This document shows positions 17,769-25,838 of a stretch of DNA of 64,000 nt, piece after piece; the stretch's first letter is position 1, and each line of letters opens with the position of its first letter. Under the pieces are notes generated by a model. That model searched no databases, was not told the DNA's origin, and saw nothing but the letters and a program-made list of their open reading frames with translations. The stretch is from contig NZ_VOHB01000002.1 in assembly GCF_007859295.1 (NCBI RefSeq), forward strand, positions 993,624 to 1,057,623. The letters are read 5' to 3'. This DNA is from Planococcus sp. CPCC 101016 (GTDB lineage Bacteria; Bacillota; Bacilli; Bacillales_A; Planococcaceae). A program made the position numbers and the translations under genes.

Positions 17769-17900
17769 TTGCAGATTCTACTGGACGGTCTTACGAAGCC
17801 TATGGAAGTGCCGTACTAAAAGCTAGGATGTACGTGCTGTACTTTTACCTTACTACTCGTTCAGTGATTCAAAAAGCCAGCTTCCGCTTTACCGACAGGA

Positions 17901-17909
17901 TGCTATAAT
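17901..17909 (+). promoter_or_regulatory. extended -10 promoter of the VanZ-like gene
   Basis: TGCTATAAT (17901-17909) is a perfect TG-n-TATAAT extended -10. No strong -35 is present. The coding start is 48 bp downstream of the hexamer. Confidence 0.55.
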
Positions 17910-17956
17910 GGAGCTTAGTGGATAGAAGACGACTTTGACAGTAAAGGATTTGTGAT

Positions 17957-18445
17957 ATGACTGTATATAAAAGTATTTCATGGATAGCGGCCTTCTGCTG
18001 GATGGCTGTTATTTTTTATCTTTCTCATCAACCGGGCTCTGCTTCGAGCGATTTGAGCTCAGGCATCGTAGCAACGCTATTGAATTTTATTGATCAGGTA
18101 GCGCCATCTTTGGAGTTTGACGTTGAGAGCTTCCATACCTTTGTCCGAAAGAATGCTCACTTTATCGCCTATTTACTATTGAGCTTGTTAAGTTTAAATG
18201 CCTGGAGAAGCAGCGGGTTGCGTGGACTGAAACAACTGGTCTTAGGATTTGGCATGTGTGTATTGTTTGCAGTGACGGATGAAATCCATCAATTATTCAT
18301 TGAAGGACGGAGCGGAGAAACTAGAGATGTATTGATTGACAGTGCAGGAGCTGCGTTAGGAGCTGTAATTTATCTAGCTTTGGATAAAATATGGTGCTTA
18401 AAAGGTCGAAAAGACAGGAAAAAGCAGATAAAGACAGAATTCTGA
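17957..18445 (+). CDS. VanZ-like family membrane protein
   Basis: This 162-aa protein has about four membrane segments and the VanZ-like signatures WMAVIFYLSHQPG (about 15-27), RKNAHFIAYLLLSLL (64-78) and a conserved DEIHQLFIEGRSGETRDVLID block (about 109-129) followed by a last helix. The family includes the teicoplanin-resistance accessory protein VanZ and phage/spore proteins of unknown biochemistry. It sits between acyltransferase 3 and the first beta-helix gene, and no counterpart exists in the second copy of the duplicated module. A cytosolic Lys/Arg-rich tail follows the last helix. Confidence 0.85.
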   Translation: MTVYKSISWIAAFCWMAVIFYLSHQPGSASSDLSSGIVATLLNFIDQVAPSLEFDVESFHTFVRKNAHFIAYLLLSLLSLNAWRSSGLRGLKQLVLGFGMCVLFAVTDEIHQLFIEGRSGETRDVLIDSAGAALGAVIYLALDKIWCLKGRKDRKKQIKTEF

Positions 18446-18585
18446 CAAACCGTTCTAACTGTATTGAATCAATAGATGGGTTAGGTTTCAATTTATTGGT
18501 ACATATGAAGCTAGTAAATACCGAAAATTTAGCGTAAGATGGTATGAATCAACAGAATAATGGAATTGTAAGGAGTAGAACATTT

Positions 18586-18636
18586 ATGACAGCAATCGGG
18601 TTATACAGCAAGAGGTGGACCGTATGTGGGCGATAA
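18586..18636 (+). CDS. possible 16-codon leader peptide
   Basis: The ATG at 18586 follows a good AAGGAG site and opens a 16-codon frame ending at TAA 18634-18636. This frame overlaps the ribosome site and first codons of the gene at 18624 in another frame, a layout typical of translational coupling. There is no homology support. Confidence 0.3.
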   Translation: MTAIGLYSKRWTVCGR

Positions 18637-18857
18637 TAACGGGCGGTTTTATGTTCACTATGGCCATTCTTTTTTCTTTAGGCAAAGCGAGTTCAAAAAG
18701 AGAAGATGTTGCCCAAAATCATCGGGAAGAATTGCTTGCGCGCAGTAAAGACAGCGGAGCAGAAGCGATAATAATCGAACCGTCAAAACCGGAACCGATC
18801 GAACAGCATCAAAAAAATAATGAAAGCAAAACACCACATCCCTCGGAGCAGCTCTGA
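18624..18857 (+). CDS. small membrane-anchored protein of unknown function
   Basis: This 77-aa protein has one N-terminal membrane helix (about residues 2-18, WAIITGGFMFTMAILFSLG). A charged cytosolic or external tail rich in Lys, Glu and Ser follows, ending EQL. The ATG at 18624 is preferred over the GTG at 18615 because AGAGGTGG lies 5 nt upstream of it and covers the GTG. The terminator stem overlaps its last codons. I do not recognise a family; it could be a small accessory membrane protein of the polysaccharide locus. Confidence 0.5.
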   Translation: MWAIITGGFMFTMAILFSLGKASSKREDVAQNHREELLARSKDSGAEAIIIEPSKPEPIEQHQKNNESKTPHPSEQL

Positions 18858-18873
18858 GAATGTGGTGTTTTTT
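18827..18873 (+). terminator. rho-independent terminator overlapping the small gene's end
   Basis: AAACACCACAT pairs with ATGTGGTGTTT around a loop that contains the stop codon, followed by TTTTT. Confidence 0.8.
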
Positions 18874-18992
18874 AGTACTAATTTCCCTATTAAACCTTTA
18901 TAATTGAATTTTCAGACATCAAACTGTTATTTTAAGCCTATATTATGTATGATAATAGATAAGATTATTTTGGATCGAAGGAGGTGATTGGC

Positions 18993-20117
18993 ATGAAAGC
19001 AAAAACATTTGGTTCTATTCTGCTAATACTTTTAGGTATTGCTGGATTTAGTTTTCTCTTTTTGATGGTTGAAAAAATGACTCAAGGAGATGATGCAAAA
19101 GACAGCAGCGAAAGTTACAGTGCCAATCTGGATGAAGCTGTTGACAAGACAACAGAAATTCAAAAAGCCATTGACGATACACCGGCCGGAGGGACGCTTG
19201 AAATACCGCCAGGCGTTTACAAGCTTAGCAAGAACCCCGATCTTAAAGCAGTAACCGGATACGGCGACAGCTATTTTGCCCTGAAAATTTCAAAGCCGAT
19301 CACGATTCTGATGGAAGAAGTGATATTCCAAACGGATACAGATGATGAATATGGGGTGTTTTGGGTCAATGAAACTGAAGATGTGCACTTAAAAGGCGGA
19401 TTTTTGATGGGAGAGCGTTTGCCGGAAGATGGCTACCTGACTTCCCATATCGCCATACTGTTTCTCTATACGGACAATAGCACGATCGAAGACACTTATA
19501 TGAAAAACTTTTCCCAAGGCGTGCACCTAAACCATTCTGATCACAATATTGTCCGAAAAGTAACTTCGGAATTCAATTACGGATCGGGAATCATCATCTT
19601 TGATTCAAACCAAAACCTCATTGATTCTTGTGTCGTGCGAAATTCTGGTGACGGTCATTTATCTTTGTATGGAGGTGGCGAAGATAACCATGTGCTCAAT
19701 TGCATGGTTACTGAAGACCGCCCAGGCTACGACGATCAGCAGGGAATCACAGTGGAAAGTGAAACCGGCAGCTTAATTGAAAACAACACGGTCAGTGGAT
19801 TCTATTATGGCATCGATGTTAAAAATGCTTCGGAGTCCAATGTCATCGAATCGAATATTGTCTTCAACAATGAATACAATATCGCTGTACGCGGCGGCGA
19901 TGGCGGCGAAAATCTCCAGCTGCCAAGCTATGACACGCAAATCCTGAACAATATGGCTGTAGATCCGCGGGATAAATCTTCCTATGGAATTTATGTCGAC
20001 GCTGGTGATGGCCATGTTGTTATCGGCAATACCGTGAACATCGGCAATTTGGTCCTGCCGGAAGAAGACATGGCAGTATATGAAAGCCAAAACTATTTTG
20101 TGCCGGAAGAAGACTGA
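18993..20117 (+). CDS. right-handed beta-helix repeat protein (copy 1)
   Basis: This 374-aa protein has an N-terminal hydrophobic anchor (about residues 5-24) and a parallel beta-helix body of the NosD/pectate-lyase type. It shows repeated short turns such as NYGSGIIIFDSNQNLIDSCVVRN, SLIENNTVSGFYYGID and SNVIESNIVFNNEYNIAV. Proteins of this fold act as polysaccharide lyases, epimerases or tailspike-like binding proteins. It is closely related along its length to the protein at 27150, but the GDGMTDDT motif present there is absent here. The ATG at 18993 follows AAGGAGGTG by 6 nt. It probably acts on the locus's own polymer at the cell surface. Confidence 0.82.
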   Translation: MKAKTFGSILLILLGIAGFSFLFLMVEKMTQGDDAKDSSESYSANLDEAVDKTTEIQKAIDDTPAGGTLEIPPGVYKLSKNPDLKAVTGYGDSYFALKISKPITILMEEVIFQTDTDDEYGVFWVNETEDVHLKGGFLMGERLPEDGYLTSHIAILFLYTDNSTIEDTYMKNFSQGVHLNHSDHNIVRKVTSEFNYGSGIIIFDSNQNLIDSCVVRNSGDGHLSLYGGGEDNHVLNCMVTEDRPGYDDQQGITVESETGSLIENNTVSGFYYGIDVKNASESNVIESNIVFNNEYNIAVRGGDGGENLQLPSYDTQILNNMAVDPRDKSSYGIYVDAGDGHVVIGNTVNIGNLVLPEEDMAVYESQNYFVPEED

Positions 20118-20168
20118 ACACGTTTCCTGCTGAGCCGCAAGCAAGGGCTTCGTGGAGACGTGTTTTTT
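20117..20168 (+). terminator. rho-independent terminator of beta-helix gene 1
   Basis: AACACGT (20117-20123) pairs with ACGTGTT (20158-20164) around an imperfect arm, followed by TTTTT. Confidence 0.65.
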
Positions 20169-20190
20169 GTGTCAATCACTGTGCGGCACG

Positions 20191-20305
20191 AGGTGCGGAA
20201 AAGAGAGAGCGAGGTGCGGAAATCGCCCTTTGAGGTGCGGACTTTGCGGTTTGGGGTGCGGTTAAAGCAGCTCGAGGTGCGGTATAGGGTAAATAAGGTG
20301 CGGTC
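20191..20305. repeat. 21-bp-period array, GGTGCGG family (6 units)
   Basis: GTGCGG occurs at 20193, 20214, 20235, 20256, 20277 and 20298, exactly 21 bp apart, usually as GAGGTGCGG, with unrelated sequence between. A reading frame across it spells a heptad-like VR repeat but lacks a convincing ribosome site. The same family is present at 2378. Confidence 0.8.
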
Positions 20306-20349
20306 TGCAGTTTTTAATAAAATAAATCCTCCGGAAAAATTTCTGCTAA

Positions 20350-20358
20350 TGGTACAAT
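20350..20358 (+). promoter_or_regulatory. extended -10 promoter of galE
   Basis: TGGTACAAT (20350-20358) fits TG-n-TATAAT with one mismatch and lies 47 bp upstream of the galE ATG. Confidence 0.5.
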
Positions 20359-20404
20359 TGGTAGTATTCGTATCTTTTAACAGACAAAGGAGGAAAAAAG
20401 ATTT

Positions 20405-21376
20405 ATGGCAATATTAGTTTGCGGCGGCGCAGGATACATTGGCAGCCATACCGTCAAGGAATTGGCGGATGCATACGAAGTAGTGGTACTGGACAATTTG
20501 ACAACCGGTTTCGAACACTTGATCGATGACCGGGCGACATTCGTCAAAGGCGACTTAGGTGACCGGGCAGTATTGGATAAAATTTTTACTACATACAGCA
20601 TCGATGCAGTATTCCATTTTGCGGCCAATAGCTTGGTTGGCGAATCGGTGGAAAATCCGCTGAAGTATTACCGCAATAACGTCAGTGCAACTTTAGTGCT
20701 GTTAGAGAAGATGATTGAGCATGGCATCAAGCGCTTCATCTTTTCTTCAACAGCCGCCACTTATGGCATACCGGATAGTGATTTGATTACGGAAGAAACT
20801 GCCACCAAGCCAATCAATCCATATGGACGTTCGAAGCTGATGGTCGAGCAGGTTTTGGCGGACATTGCACGTGTTCATGACTTTCAATATGTCGTGCTGC
20901 GCTATTTCAATGCTGCAGGCGCCCATGAATCAGGAGAAATCGGAGAAAGCCATGATCCTGAATCGCATTTGATTCCTATCGTTTTGCAGCACCTTCTTGG
21001 ACAGCGCCCGAAAATTTCTGTATTCGGAACAGATTACGAGACGGCTGATGGTACGTGTGTCCGGGATTATATTCACGTGACAGATCTAGCGCGTGCCCAT
21101 ATCCTGTCCTATGAAGGAATGGCCAATGGCAAAATTGCTAATGAAACCTATAACCTGGGCAACGGAGCAGGCTATTCAGTCAATCAAATCATTGAAACCT
21201 GCCAACAAATATCGGGAAGACAGGCTGTCGTTGAATACGCTGCAAGACGCGCAGGAGATCCAGCTACTTTAGTTGCTTCTTCCGATAAAATTGGTGGAGC
21301 TTTAGGCTGGACCCCCGCTTATGATTTACACGCTATTATTTCCAGTGCTTGGTCCTGGCATTCAAAACAGCAATAA
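20405..21376 (+). CDS. galE: UDP-glucose 4-epimerase
   Basis: This 323-aa extended SDR enzyme has the NAD-binding loop VCGGAGYIGSHT (about 5-16), the FHFAANSLVGES segment, catalytic Ser/Thr in FSSTAATYG and the YGRSKLMVEQ active site Tyr-x3-Lys. The substrate-binding block NPYGRSK and NLGNGAGYSVNQII are typical of GalE. It interconverts UDP-Glc and UDP-Gal and supplies galactose for the polymer. AAAGGAGG precedes the ATG. It has its own promoter and terminator and has no counterpart in module copy 2. Confidence 0.93.
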   Translation: MAILVCGGAGYIGSHTVKELADAYEVVVLDNLTTGFEHLIDDRATFVKGDLGDRAVLDKIFTTYSIDAVFHFAANSLVGESVENPLKYYRNNVSATLVLLEKMIEHGIKRFIFSSTAATYGIPDSDLITEETATKPINPYGRSKLMVEQVLADIARVHDFQYVVLRYFNAAGAHESGEIGESHDPESHLIPIVLQHLLGQRPKISVFGTDYETADGTCVRDYIHVTDLARAHILSYEGMANGKIANETYNLGNGAGYSVNQIIETCQQISGRQAVVEYAARRAGDPATLVASSDKIGGALGWTPAYDLHAIISSAWSWHSKQQ

Positions 21377-21382
21377 TTCATA

Positions 21383-21423
21383 AAACTTCTTGAGTCGCTT
21401 TAGCACTCAAGGAGTTTTTCTTA
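21383..21423 (+). terminator. rho-independent terminator of galE
   Basis: AACTTCTTGAGT pairs with ACTCAAGGAGTT (one mismatch) and is followed by TTTTT-rich sequence. Confidence 0.8.
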
Positions 21424-21525
21424 TTTTATTGTTTCAGCTCTTGCATTAAATCAAATTTAAAACAGGAAATTACTTGAAATGATAATTTACTATTAAATTT
21501 TTGTAAACTAAATATTATTTTCGAA

Positions 21526-21570
21526 ATAATACGAATTATCTATATTTATAACTTATTTTTGTGATAGAAT
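21526..21570 (+). promoter_or_regulatory. promoter with ATAAT-N4-ATTAT element (copy C)
   Basis: ATAAT-ACGA-ATTAT (21526-21539) is followed, after exactly 25 nt, by the extended -10 TGATAGAAT (hexamer 21565-21570). The spacing is identical to copies E and F. The palindrome centre lies about 44 bp before the expected start of transcription, a classical activator position. Confidence 0.7.
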
Positions 21571-21703
21571 GTTAAAAAGATGGCGGAAGTGAGTATAAAG
21601 TATCAGTTTTGCTCATTATTCGTTCTCTTTCACCCTTTTAGGCAAATCCATTCCCTTTTGTCGCTATGATGCGTTGAATTTAAATTATAGAGGAGTGACT
21701 CTC

Positions 21704-22669
21704 ATGCCAACTACCCCAATGGTCAGCATTGTCTGCACCAGCTACAATCACGGCGATTATCTTGCGGAAGCAATCAACAGCTTCCTGATGCAAAAAACTG
21801 ATTTTGAAGTTGAAATTCTAATTTACGATGATGCCTCAACCGATCATAGCCCTCGAGTGATCAAACAGTACGAAAACCAATACCCCACTCTGATTAAGCC
21901 TATTTATCAAACCCAAAATCAATATTCAAAAGGTGTCCGCGTTGAACTATTCAATCACAACAGAGCTGCTGGAAAATACATTGCTGTCTGTGAAGGTGAT
22001 GATTACTGGACAGACCCTTATAAATTGCAAAAGCAGGTCGATTATATGGAAGCCCATCCTGCCTGCAGCATGACTGTCCATGCAGCGGACCGGGTTCTCT
22101 CTGATAAGAAGAAAGTTCTTTCCACTGTTAGACCTGAACGCCGCAATACGATTTTGTCTGTTGAACGTGTAATAGAAGGCGGAGGAGATCTGGTTGCCAC
22201 AAATACGATGGTGTATTCAAAAGAGAAAGTTCAACTATTAGCGCCGTTTTACTTGAATGCGGTGGTGGGCGATTACCCACTGGTCATCTTGGCTGCACTT
22301 CGTGGGACAGTCGATTATTTGGATGAGAACATGTCGGCATACCGGGTAGGGATCGAGAGTTCGTGGACCGAGCGTGAACTGGCGACCAGCATGAAACGAA
22401 TCAATCATTATCATGATATGGAAAAAATGTTCGATGAAATCAATGAGTATACCAATTACAGATACAATAACGCACTAACTAAAGCGAAACGCGGCTATCA
22501 GTTTTCGCTTTTATGGGAGCAAGGAAAATTTAACGAAGCGAAACGGGGAGAGTACCGGGAAGTCTATCTAGAGCTTGGAAAAAAGCGGCGTGTGTTGCTT
22601 GAAGTAAAGCGCTTTTTCCCGAATCTGACAGATAGTATACGAAAAGTGAGATGGAAATTAATCCAGTAA
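21704..22669 (+). CDS. family 2 glycosyltransferase (module copy 1)
   Basis: This 321-aa GT-A fold protein starts MVSIVCTSYNHGDYLAEAI within its first 25 residues. The nucleotide-sugar motifs YDDASTDHS and CEGDDYWTD (the DxD-type region) and the acceptor-side segment VEGGGDL-like IEGGGDLVATN are present. It should add a sugar to the undecaprenyl-linked repeat unit on the inner face of the membrane. AGAGGAGTG precedes the ATG at 21704, so the longer frame from 21674 is not used. A close paralogue lies at 28477, and each is followed by a Wzx gene. Confidence 0.85.
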   Translation: MPTTPMVSIVCTSYNHGDYLAEAINSFLMQKTDFEVEILIYDDASTDHSPRVIKQYENQYPTLIKPIYQTQNQYSKGVRVELFNHNRAAGKYIAVCEGDDYWTDPYKLQKQVDYMEAHPACSMTVHAADRVLSDKKKVLSTVRPERRNTILSVERVIEGGGDLVATNTMVYSKEKVQLLAPFYLNAVVGDYPLVILAALRGTVDYLDENMSAYRVGIESSWTERELATSMKRINHYHDMEKMFDEINEYTNYRYNNALTKAKRGYQFSLLWEQGKFNEAKRGEYREVYLELGKKRRVLLEVKRFFPNLTDSIRKVRWKLIQ

Positions 22670-22716
22670 GTACGACTGTATATAAGGCAGAAGACTGGGG
22701 GATAGGAGACCGTTAA

Positions 22717-24180
22717 ATGGAACCACAACCTTCATTAAAAAAGAAGACAATTGGCGGTCTGCTGTGGAGCTTCGGTGATTTGATCGGCAATCAGGGCATC
22801 CAGTTCCTCATCCAGATCATTTTGGCACGCATGCTGCTGCCTGAACATTTTGGGCTGATTGGAATGATCCTTGTATTTATTGCGCTGTCCAATTCGATTG
22901 TTGACAGCGGTTTTACTCAAGCTTTGATACGGGAACGCAATGCCACACAGACGGATTATTCGACCGTTTTTTATTTTAATCTATTAATATCTGTACTCAT
23001 TTACTTGCTTTTGTTCGCTGCGGCACCGGCCATCAGTAATTTTTTCGGTGAACCGCAGCTGGTATCGCTGGTGAGGGCATTATCTCTTGGAATTATCATC
23101 AATTCGTTAGCCATCATTCCTAAAGCGATGTTCGCTAAAGAAGTGAATTTCAAAGCACAGGCAAAAATTAATCTGAGCTCCAGTATATTATCAGGATTTA
23201 TCGCAGTGGGACTAGCGATGACAGGGTATGGCGTATGGAGTCTGGTAATGCGGCAATTATCGATGAACGCCATCCAGTCCTTGCTTTTCACTTTGTCTAA
23301 AAAATGGATTCCTTCATTGGTTTTCAGTATTGTTTCGTTTAAGCGCTTATTCGGTTTTGGTTGGAAACTGCTCGTGTCAGGATTGATTGATACTTTCTAT
23401 ACGAATGTCTATTTTCTCATTATCGGCAGACAGTATTCCGCGACTCAGCTCGGTTATTACACAAATGCTTCCCGTTTCAGTGAAATCGTCTCACAGAATT
23501 TGGCTGCGACAATCCTGCGGGTGACCTACCCAGTTCTCAGCAGTATCCAAGACGAGCATGAGCGATTAAAGCAGTCTTATAGAAAGATTACTAAGCTTGC
23601 AGCATTTCTCATTTTTCCTGTAATGGTAGGCATGGCTGCAGTAGGAGAGCCTTTGGTGCTTCTGGTATTTGGCGAAAAATGGACGCCTATGGTCCCTTAT
23701 TTCCAATTGCTGTCGATTGCCGGGATGCTGTATCCGATTTTGGCGTTGGATTTGAGTATCTTTCAGGTGAAAGGACGGTCCGATCTGTATCTGCTATTGG
23801 AAATCATCAATAAACTATCGTTGACTGTCTTGCTTTTCCTGGCAGTATGGCTAGAATTAGGCGTCACCGGATTGATCGGCGCTGCTATTTTGAATACCTA
23901 CTTGGAGTTCTTCGTCAACAGCCATTTTTCCAAGCGGGAAGTAGCTTATCCAGCTACAGAAAAACTGCGCGATTTGCTGCCGGTTTACTTGCTGTCGTTC
24001 GGAATGGGGACTGCCGTGTGGCTGCTTGGCGGAATGTTGGAGACAAGCACTTTCATCCAATTACTGCTGCAAATTGCTGCTGGAATCCTGTTTTACCTAG
24101 TCGCTTGCCGACTCGCGAATATCACAGAATTGAAAACGGTCTATGGATTGATAGTGCCTCTCCTAAAAAGAATTAAATAA
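22717..24180 (+). CDS. polysaccharide flippase, MOP superfamily (Wzx 1)
   Basis: This 487-aa membrane protein with about 12-14 helices begins with a Lys-rich SLKKKTIGGLLWSFGDLIGNQG. It contains GLIGMILVFIALSNSIVDSGFTQALIR and FGFGWKLLVSGLIDTFYTNVYF, typical of the TuaB/WzxC branch. It should flip lipid-linked repeat units to the outer face. It is strongly similar to the protein at 29954 (module copy 2), while the third flippase at 36747 is more divergent. GGGGATAGGAG precedes the ATG. It is probably co-transcribed with the glycosyltransferase 47 bp upstream. Confidence 0.9.
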   Translation: MEPQPSLKKKTIGGLLWSFGDLIGNQGIQFLIQIILARMLLPEHFGLIGMILVFIALSNSIVDSGFTQALIRERNATQTDYSTVFYFNLLISVLIYLLLFAAAPAISNFFGEPQLVSLVRALSLGIIINSLAIIPKAMFAKEVNFKAQAKINLSSSILSGFIAVGLAMTGYGVWSLVMRQLSMNAIQSLLFTLSKKWIPSLVFSIVSFKRLFGFGWKLLVSGLIDTFYTNVYFLIIGRQYSATQLGYYTNASRFSEIVSQNLAATILRVTYPVLSSIQDEHERLKQSYRKITKLAAFLIFPVMVGMAAVGEPLVLLVFGEKWTPMVPYFQLLSIAGMLYPILALDLSIFQVKGRSDLYLLLEIINKLSLTVLLFLAVWLELGVTGLIGAAILNTYLEFFVNSHFSKREVAYPATEKLRDLLPVYLLSFGMGTAVWLLGGMLETSTFIQLLLQIAAGILFYLVACRLANITELKTVYGLIVPLLKRIK

Positions 24181-24223
24181 GTTACCCTTCGATCAGCCGG
24201 TGAAGGTTTCATTTCAAAATAAA

Positions 24224-24703
24224 AACAAACGGAAAGCAGTAAAACTGCTTTCCGTTTCAGACTGTAGACAAAGTCTAACCAAAATGAATAGAGGTGCATA
24301 TCCCCAACCGGTCCGGCCACTTCGCGTTCCGTGGGCTCAGCTTCAGCCTCCTCGTCACTGCGTTCCTGCGGGGTCTTCAGCTTTCGCAGATTCCACAGGA
24401 GTCTTCGTGGCCAGACCGGTTGGAACGTGTTGCTTTAATCAAAGGAAGAAGCCGCTAGTCAGTTCCTCCCAGCAAACCTGGTCACCCTTGACGCAAGAAT
24501 CCGGAGCGCAAGGCGGCGACTCCAGCGGGAAAGCGAAGTGCCGAAATCCACTCGGACGTCAGGCCGAGTTAGTTCGGCGCGAGCCCGCGGAACGCGTCCG
24601 CCTGGAGCGCTGGATTCGATATCAATACGATGAAATAAGTAGTTATTCGTTGGATGAACTATTTATTCTTTTGTCTACAAGCTCAAACTGCTTTCCGTTT
24701 GTT
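24224..24703. mobile_element. 480-bp palindromic, MITE-like element
   Basis: The ends are a perfect 17-bp inverted repeat, AACAAACGGAAAGCAGT (24224-24240) and its complement (24687-24703). Inside these are a second inverted pair TGTAGACAAA/TTTGTCTACA (24263-24272, 24670-24679) and a third, 15 bp with one mismatch, at 24306-24320/24407-24421. The interior is GC-rich, unlike its surroundings, and contains no credible gene. The left end also forms a terminator hairpin (ACGGAAAGCAG/CTGCTTTCCGT) for the flippase gene. The right end touches the stop codon of the minus-strand acyltransferase. There is no transposase, so a non-autonomous or dispersed repeat is inferred. Confidence 0.65.
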
Positions 24704-25701
24704 CAAGTTGAGATTCCTTCCTGCCGATATGCCGGAAAAAAGTCAGTATTGGAATCGGAGTCTGTCAGGTCGGTTAATTGCCGGTAGATTTCTTCATTCC
24801 AGATTTTATAGCCAATGTAATAGCTGAATTCCGTATTCTTGCCAAACTTCTTTTTGAAGAGATAAAGCGAGTCATCAGGTGCGGTAGTAAGTCCGCCGCC
24901 GGAATGAATCAGTTCAACTCCGCGTTCTTTTGCCCATAAGACAATCGCATAAGTCATCACGTAGACAGGGGACAGGTGGTTGTACTCAGAAAGGCTGCCT
25001 GACAGATGGGTGTGTATGACCGGACCGGAGCGGAAATGCAGTTCTGCACCAATAACTTGGGACTCATACAAAGCTTCCACTAAGATGAGCTCTTCCCCAA
25101 AGTGTTCTAGGCAATTGGAAAAGTACGTATCATCAAAAAAATAAAGAGGATCTGCGCCGATTCGTTCCATCGTTTTCAAATAGATGTCTTTAAATTGATC
25201 TAAATTGTCAGGGTTTGCTGTTACCCGATAAGTTACACCTTCCCGTAAAGCTTTCCGGATTTTCTTCCGTGTGGAGCTGGAGAATTCCTCCTGCACCGGA
25301 TTTTTAAACCCTTTTAATGTAATGCCTGTGGTATGGCGCCTGAAGTGAACTTCGTAACAGGACGTGAAATCCTTTGCATTGCCTTTGAGTGGATGAAAGC
25401 GGACAAATTCACTGACGATGTTGTGCTCTATGCAATAAGCGTTGAAGGCTTTGCAAAACCGGGCGACCAATTCTTTCTTTTGCCCCTTCACAAACAGCTC
25501 AGTTATGGTAGGTCCGCCATAGCCATAGGGAGTAGTGAGGTCATAATATTCCGTGTTTTGATGCTGGATAGGAATCTTTCTTTTGATGAATTGATGATAA
25601 ATAGTCCCAAGTTCGTCTATAAAATTAAAACTTCCACAAACTCCATCTTCAATGGATTCATAAAGTCGGCAGTAATTTTTATTTGAGTACAAATCATTCA
25701 A
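24703..25701 (-). CDS. FemAB/GNAT-like acyltransferase, paralogue 4
   Basis: This 332-aa minus-strand member of the family has YDLTTPYGYGGP, FVRFHPLKGNAKDF, SSSTRKKIRKALREGV, YFFDDTYFSNCLEHFG, HTHLSGSLSEYNHLSPVYVMTYAIVLW and HSGGGLTTAPDDSLYLFKKKFG. AAGGAGGGG lies upstream of the ATG. It is convergent with Wzx 1, with the palindromic element between them, and is followed by copy 5 in the same orientation, so the two stand between the two copies of the beta-helix/GT2/Wzx module. The acyl donor and acceptor are unknown. Confidence 0.8.
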   Translation of the reverse strand: MNDLYSNKNYCRLYESIEDGVCGSFNFIDELGTIYHQFIKRKIPIQHQNTEYYDLTTPYGYGGPTITELFVKGQKKELVARFCKAFNAYCIEHNIVSEFVRFHPLKGNAKDFTSCYEVHFRRHTTGITLKGFKNPVQEEFSSSTRKKIRKALREGVTYRVTANPDNLDQFKDIYLKTMERIGADPLYFFDDTYFSNCLEHFGEELILVEALYESQVIGAELHFRSGPVIHTHLSGSLSEYNHLSPVYVMTYAIVLWAKERGVELIHSGGGLTTAPDDSLYLFKKKFGKNTEFSYYIGYKIWNEEIYRQLTDLTDSDSNTDFFPAYRQEGIST

Positions 25702-25782
25702 AGGAACCCCTCCTTATATGTTGCAACTGATTTTATGTTGCGAGCCCCATAATAATACAGCCCATTAGCACCTAGAGGAAAT

Positions 25783-25813
25783 AAAAAGAAAGAAGCGATA
25801 AATTCTTCGCTTC
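25783..25813 (-). terminator. terminator of acyltransferase 5
   Basis: GAAGCGA/TCGCTTC is a perfect 7-bp stem (25792-25798, 25807-25813). On the minus strand it is followed by TTTCTTTTT, so it terminates transcription leaving the gene at 25839. Confidence 0.7.
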
Positions 25814-25838
25814 CTCCTCTGTCTAAAGACTGGAATGA

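Noticed and set aside
17783..17850. Possible third 21-bp-period array (GGA at 17783 and 17804)
   Set aside because: Only two intervals fit and the third is off by one; cores are not conserved enough.
20160..20417. 85-codon frame with a VR heptad pattern
   Set aside because: It is produced by the 21-bp repeat array, lacks a ribosome site and overlaps the galE promoter and start.
24200..24787. 195-codon frame
   Set aside because: It runs through the palindromic repeat element into the antisense of an acyltransferase gene; it has no family resemblance and no good start signal.
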